Assembly (NCBI GenBank): GCA_041656175.1
Contig: JBBAEA010000175.1
Coordinates: 1-6,107, forward strand
Direction of reading: 5' to 3'
From: JBBAEA01 sp041656175
GTDB lineage: Bacteria; Myxococcota_A; Bradymonadia; UBA4248
DNA length: 6,107 bases
Below are positions 5,771-6,107 of the stretch, piece after piece. The stretch's first letter is position 1. Each line of letters opens with the position of its first letter. Below the pieces are notes generated by a model. That model did not search any database and was not told where the DNA came from. It was given only the letters and a program-made list of their open reading frames with translations. The translations under genes were made by a program, and so were the position numbers.

Positions 5771-5963
5771 TTAACCACGAAACACACGAAAATACACGAA
5801 AAATTTTTAGTAATTGCTGTAATAAGATTCAGGCTGCCGTCTTTGAACTGTTGTGTGAAATGGTTTGTAGGGGCAGCTTTGAAACCTGCCCCTACAGATT
5901 GGTCGTAAACTTTGGAACATAAACAATTACACGATTATAGCTTTCGTGACTTTCGTGCATTAA
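5771..5963. mobile_element. Possible MITE-like unit with imperfect terminal inverted repeats
   Basis: The unit begins TTAACCACGAAACACACGAAA. Its complement read from the other end begins TTAATGCACGAAAGTCACGAA. Both ends thus carry TTAA, then CACGAAA, two bases, CACGAA(A), giving imperfect terminal inverted repeats of about 21 bases. The centre holds a palindrome, and there is no gene. This fits a small non-autonomous element about 193 bases long, but an ordinary intergenic palindromic repeat family is equally possible. No transposase or target duplication is visible in the window. Confidence 0.35.
5866..5896. repeat. Hairpin within the first 146-base repeat
   Basis: TGTAGGGGCAG (5866-5876) pairs perfectly over 11 bases with CTGCCCCTACA (5886-5896). 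A C/C mismatch (5877, 5885) interrupts the helix before a small TTT/AAA tip. The same structure, with the same mismatch, occurs in the second copy at 6063-6093. Confidence 0.85.
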
Positions 5964-6062
5964 ATTATTAACCACGAAAAACACGAAAATACACGAAAAA
6001 TTTTTAGTAATTGCTGTAATAAGATTCAGGCTGCCGTCTTTGAACTGTTGTGTGAAATGGTT

Positions 6063-6093
6063 TGTAGGGGCAGCTTTGAAACCTGCCCCTACA
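6063..6093. repeat. Hairpin within the second 146-base repeat
   Basis: This is an identical copy of the 5866-5896 hairpin, 197 bases further on, with the same 11-bp stem and C/C mismatch. Confidence 0.85.
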
Positions 6094-6107
6094 GATTGGT
6101 CGTAAAC

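Larger units (their letters stand above)
5765..6107. repeat. Two direct copies of a 146-base repeat, 197-base period
   Basis: Positions 5765-5910 recur at 5962-6107 with a constant offset of 197 bases and a single difference (C at 5783, A at 5980). The second copy runs to the window edge, so its length and the number of further copies are unknown. Each copy starts with AAATTATTAACCACGAAA, continues with repeated CACGAAA words, and contains a hairpin (5866-5896 and 6063-6093). The 51 bases between copies (5911-5961) end in TTTCGTG words, the complement of the opening motif. No coding sequence is visible in it. Confidence 0.95.

Noticed and set aside
5551..5787. Open frame of 78 codons on the minus strand upstream of the murE unit
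   Set aside because: It crosses the G6/C6 hairpin and the start of the 146-base repeat, and the product is low quality with no ribosome site.
5765..6107. CRISPR array
   Set aside because: Only two copies of a 146-base repeat with a 51-base spacer are visible, far from CRISPR dimensions, and there are no cas genes.

Overview
The window looks like chromosomal DNA of a Gram-negative bacterium. All five genes I can support lie on the minus strand. The ligase MurE carries the DNPR signature of meso-diaminopimelate-adding enzymes. The Ffh protein has the LMGPVD, GLQGSGKTTT and SRQSRVAKGSGR style that I associate with Myxococcota and other former Deltaproteobacteria. A B-box zinc-finger/YIP1-like membrane protein follows it, an architecture also familiar from that group. 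I therefore lean towards a myxobacterial or Bradymonadia-like lineage of moderate GC, but this is an inference from sequence style and not a placement.

Layout, read in the direction of transcription (from high to low coordinates). Positions 5484-6107 are non-coding and rich in repeats; they end in two near-identical copies of a 146-base sequence, 197 bases apart, the second cut by the window edge. Next come a 71-residue acidic protein of unknown function (5268-5483) and a 248-residue soluble protein of unknown function (4535-5281), overlapping by 14 bases. murE follows after a 2-base gap (2985-4532). These three probably form one transcript. A 248-base spacer with two stem-loops (2737-2984) separates it from a second unit: ffh (1141-2736) and, sharing four bases (GTGA) with it, the zinc-finger/YIP1-like gene (374-1144). 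Positions 1-373 are non-coding and hold a 21-bp perfect hairpin and a cluster of G/C-rich hairpins.

How the genes fit together: murE makes the tripeptide stage of the peptidoglycan precursor in the cytoplasm, and Ffh targets nascent membrane proteins to the translocon. Both serve envelope growth, but no direct functional link is visible. The two unknown proteins upstream of murE and the membrane protein downstream of ffh are tied to these housekeeping genes by overlaps or near-zero spacing, so they are candidates for envelope-related roles.

The least explained material is the repeats at both edges and the unknown pair upstream of murE. I saw no CRISPR array, transposase, tRNA, rRNA or defence gene.
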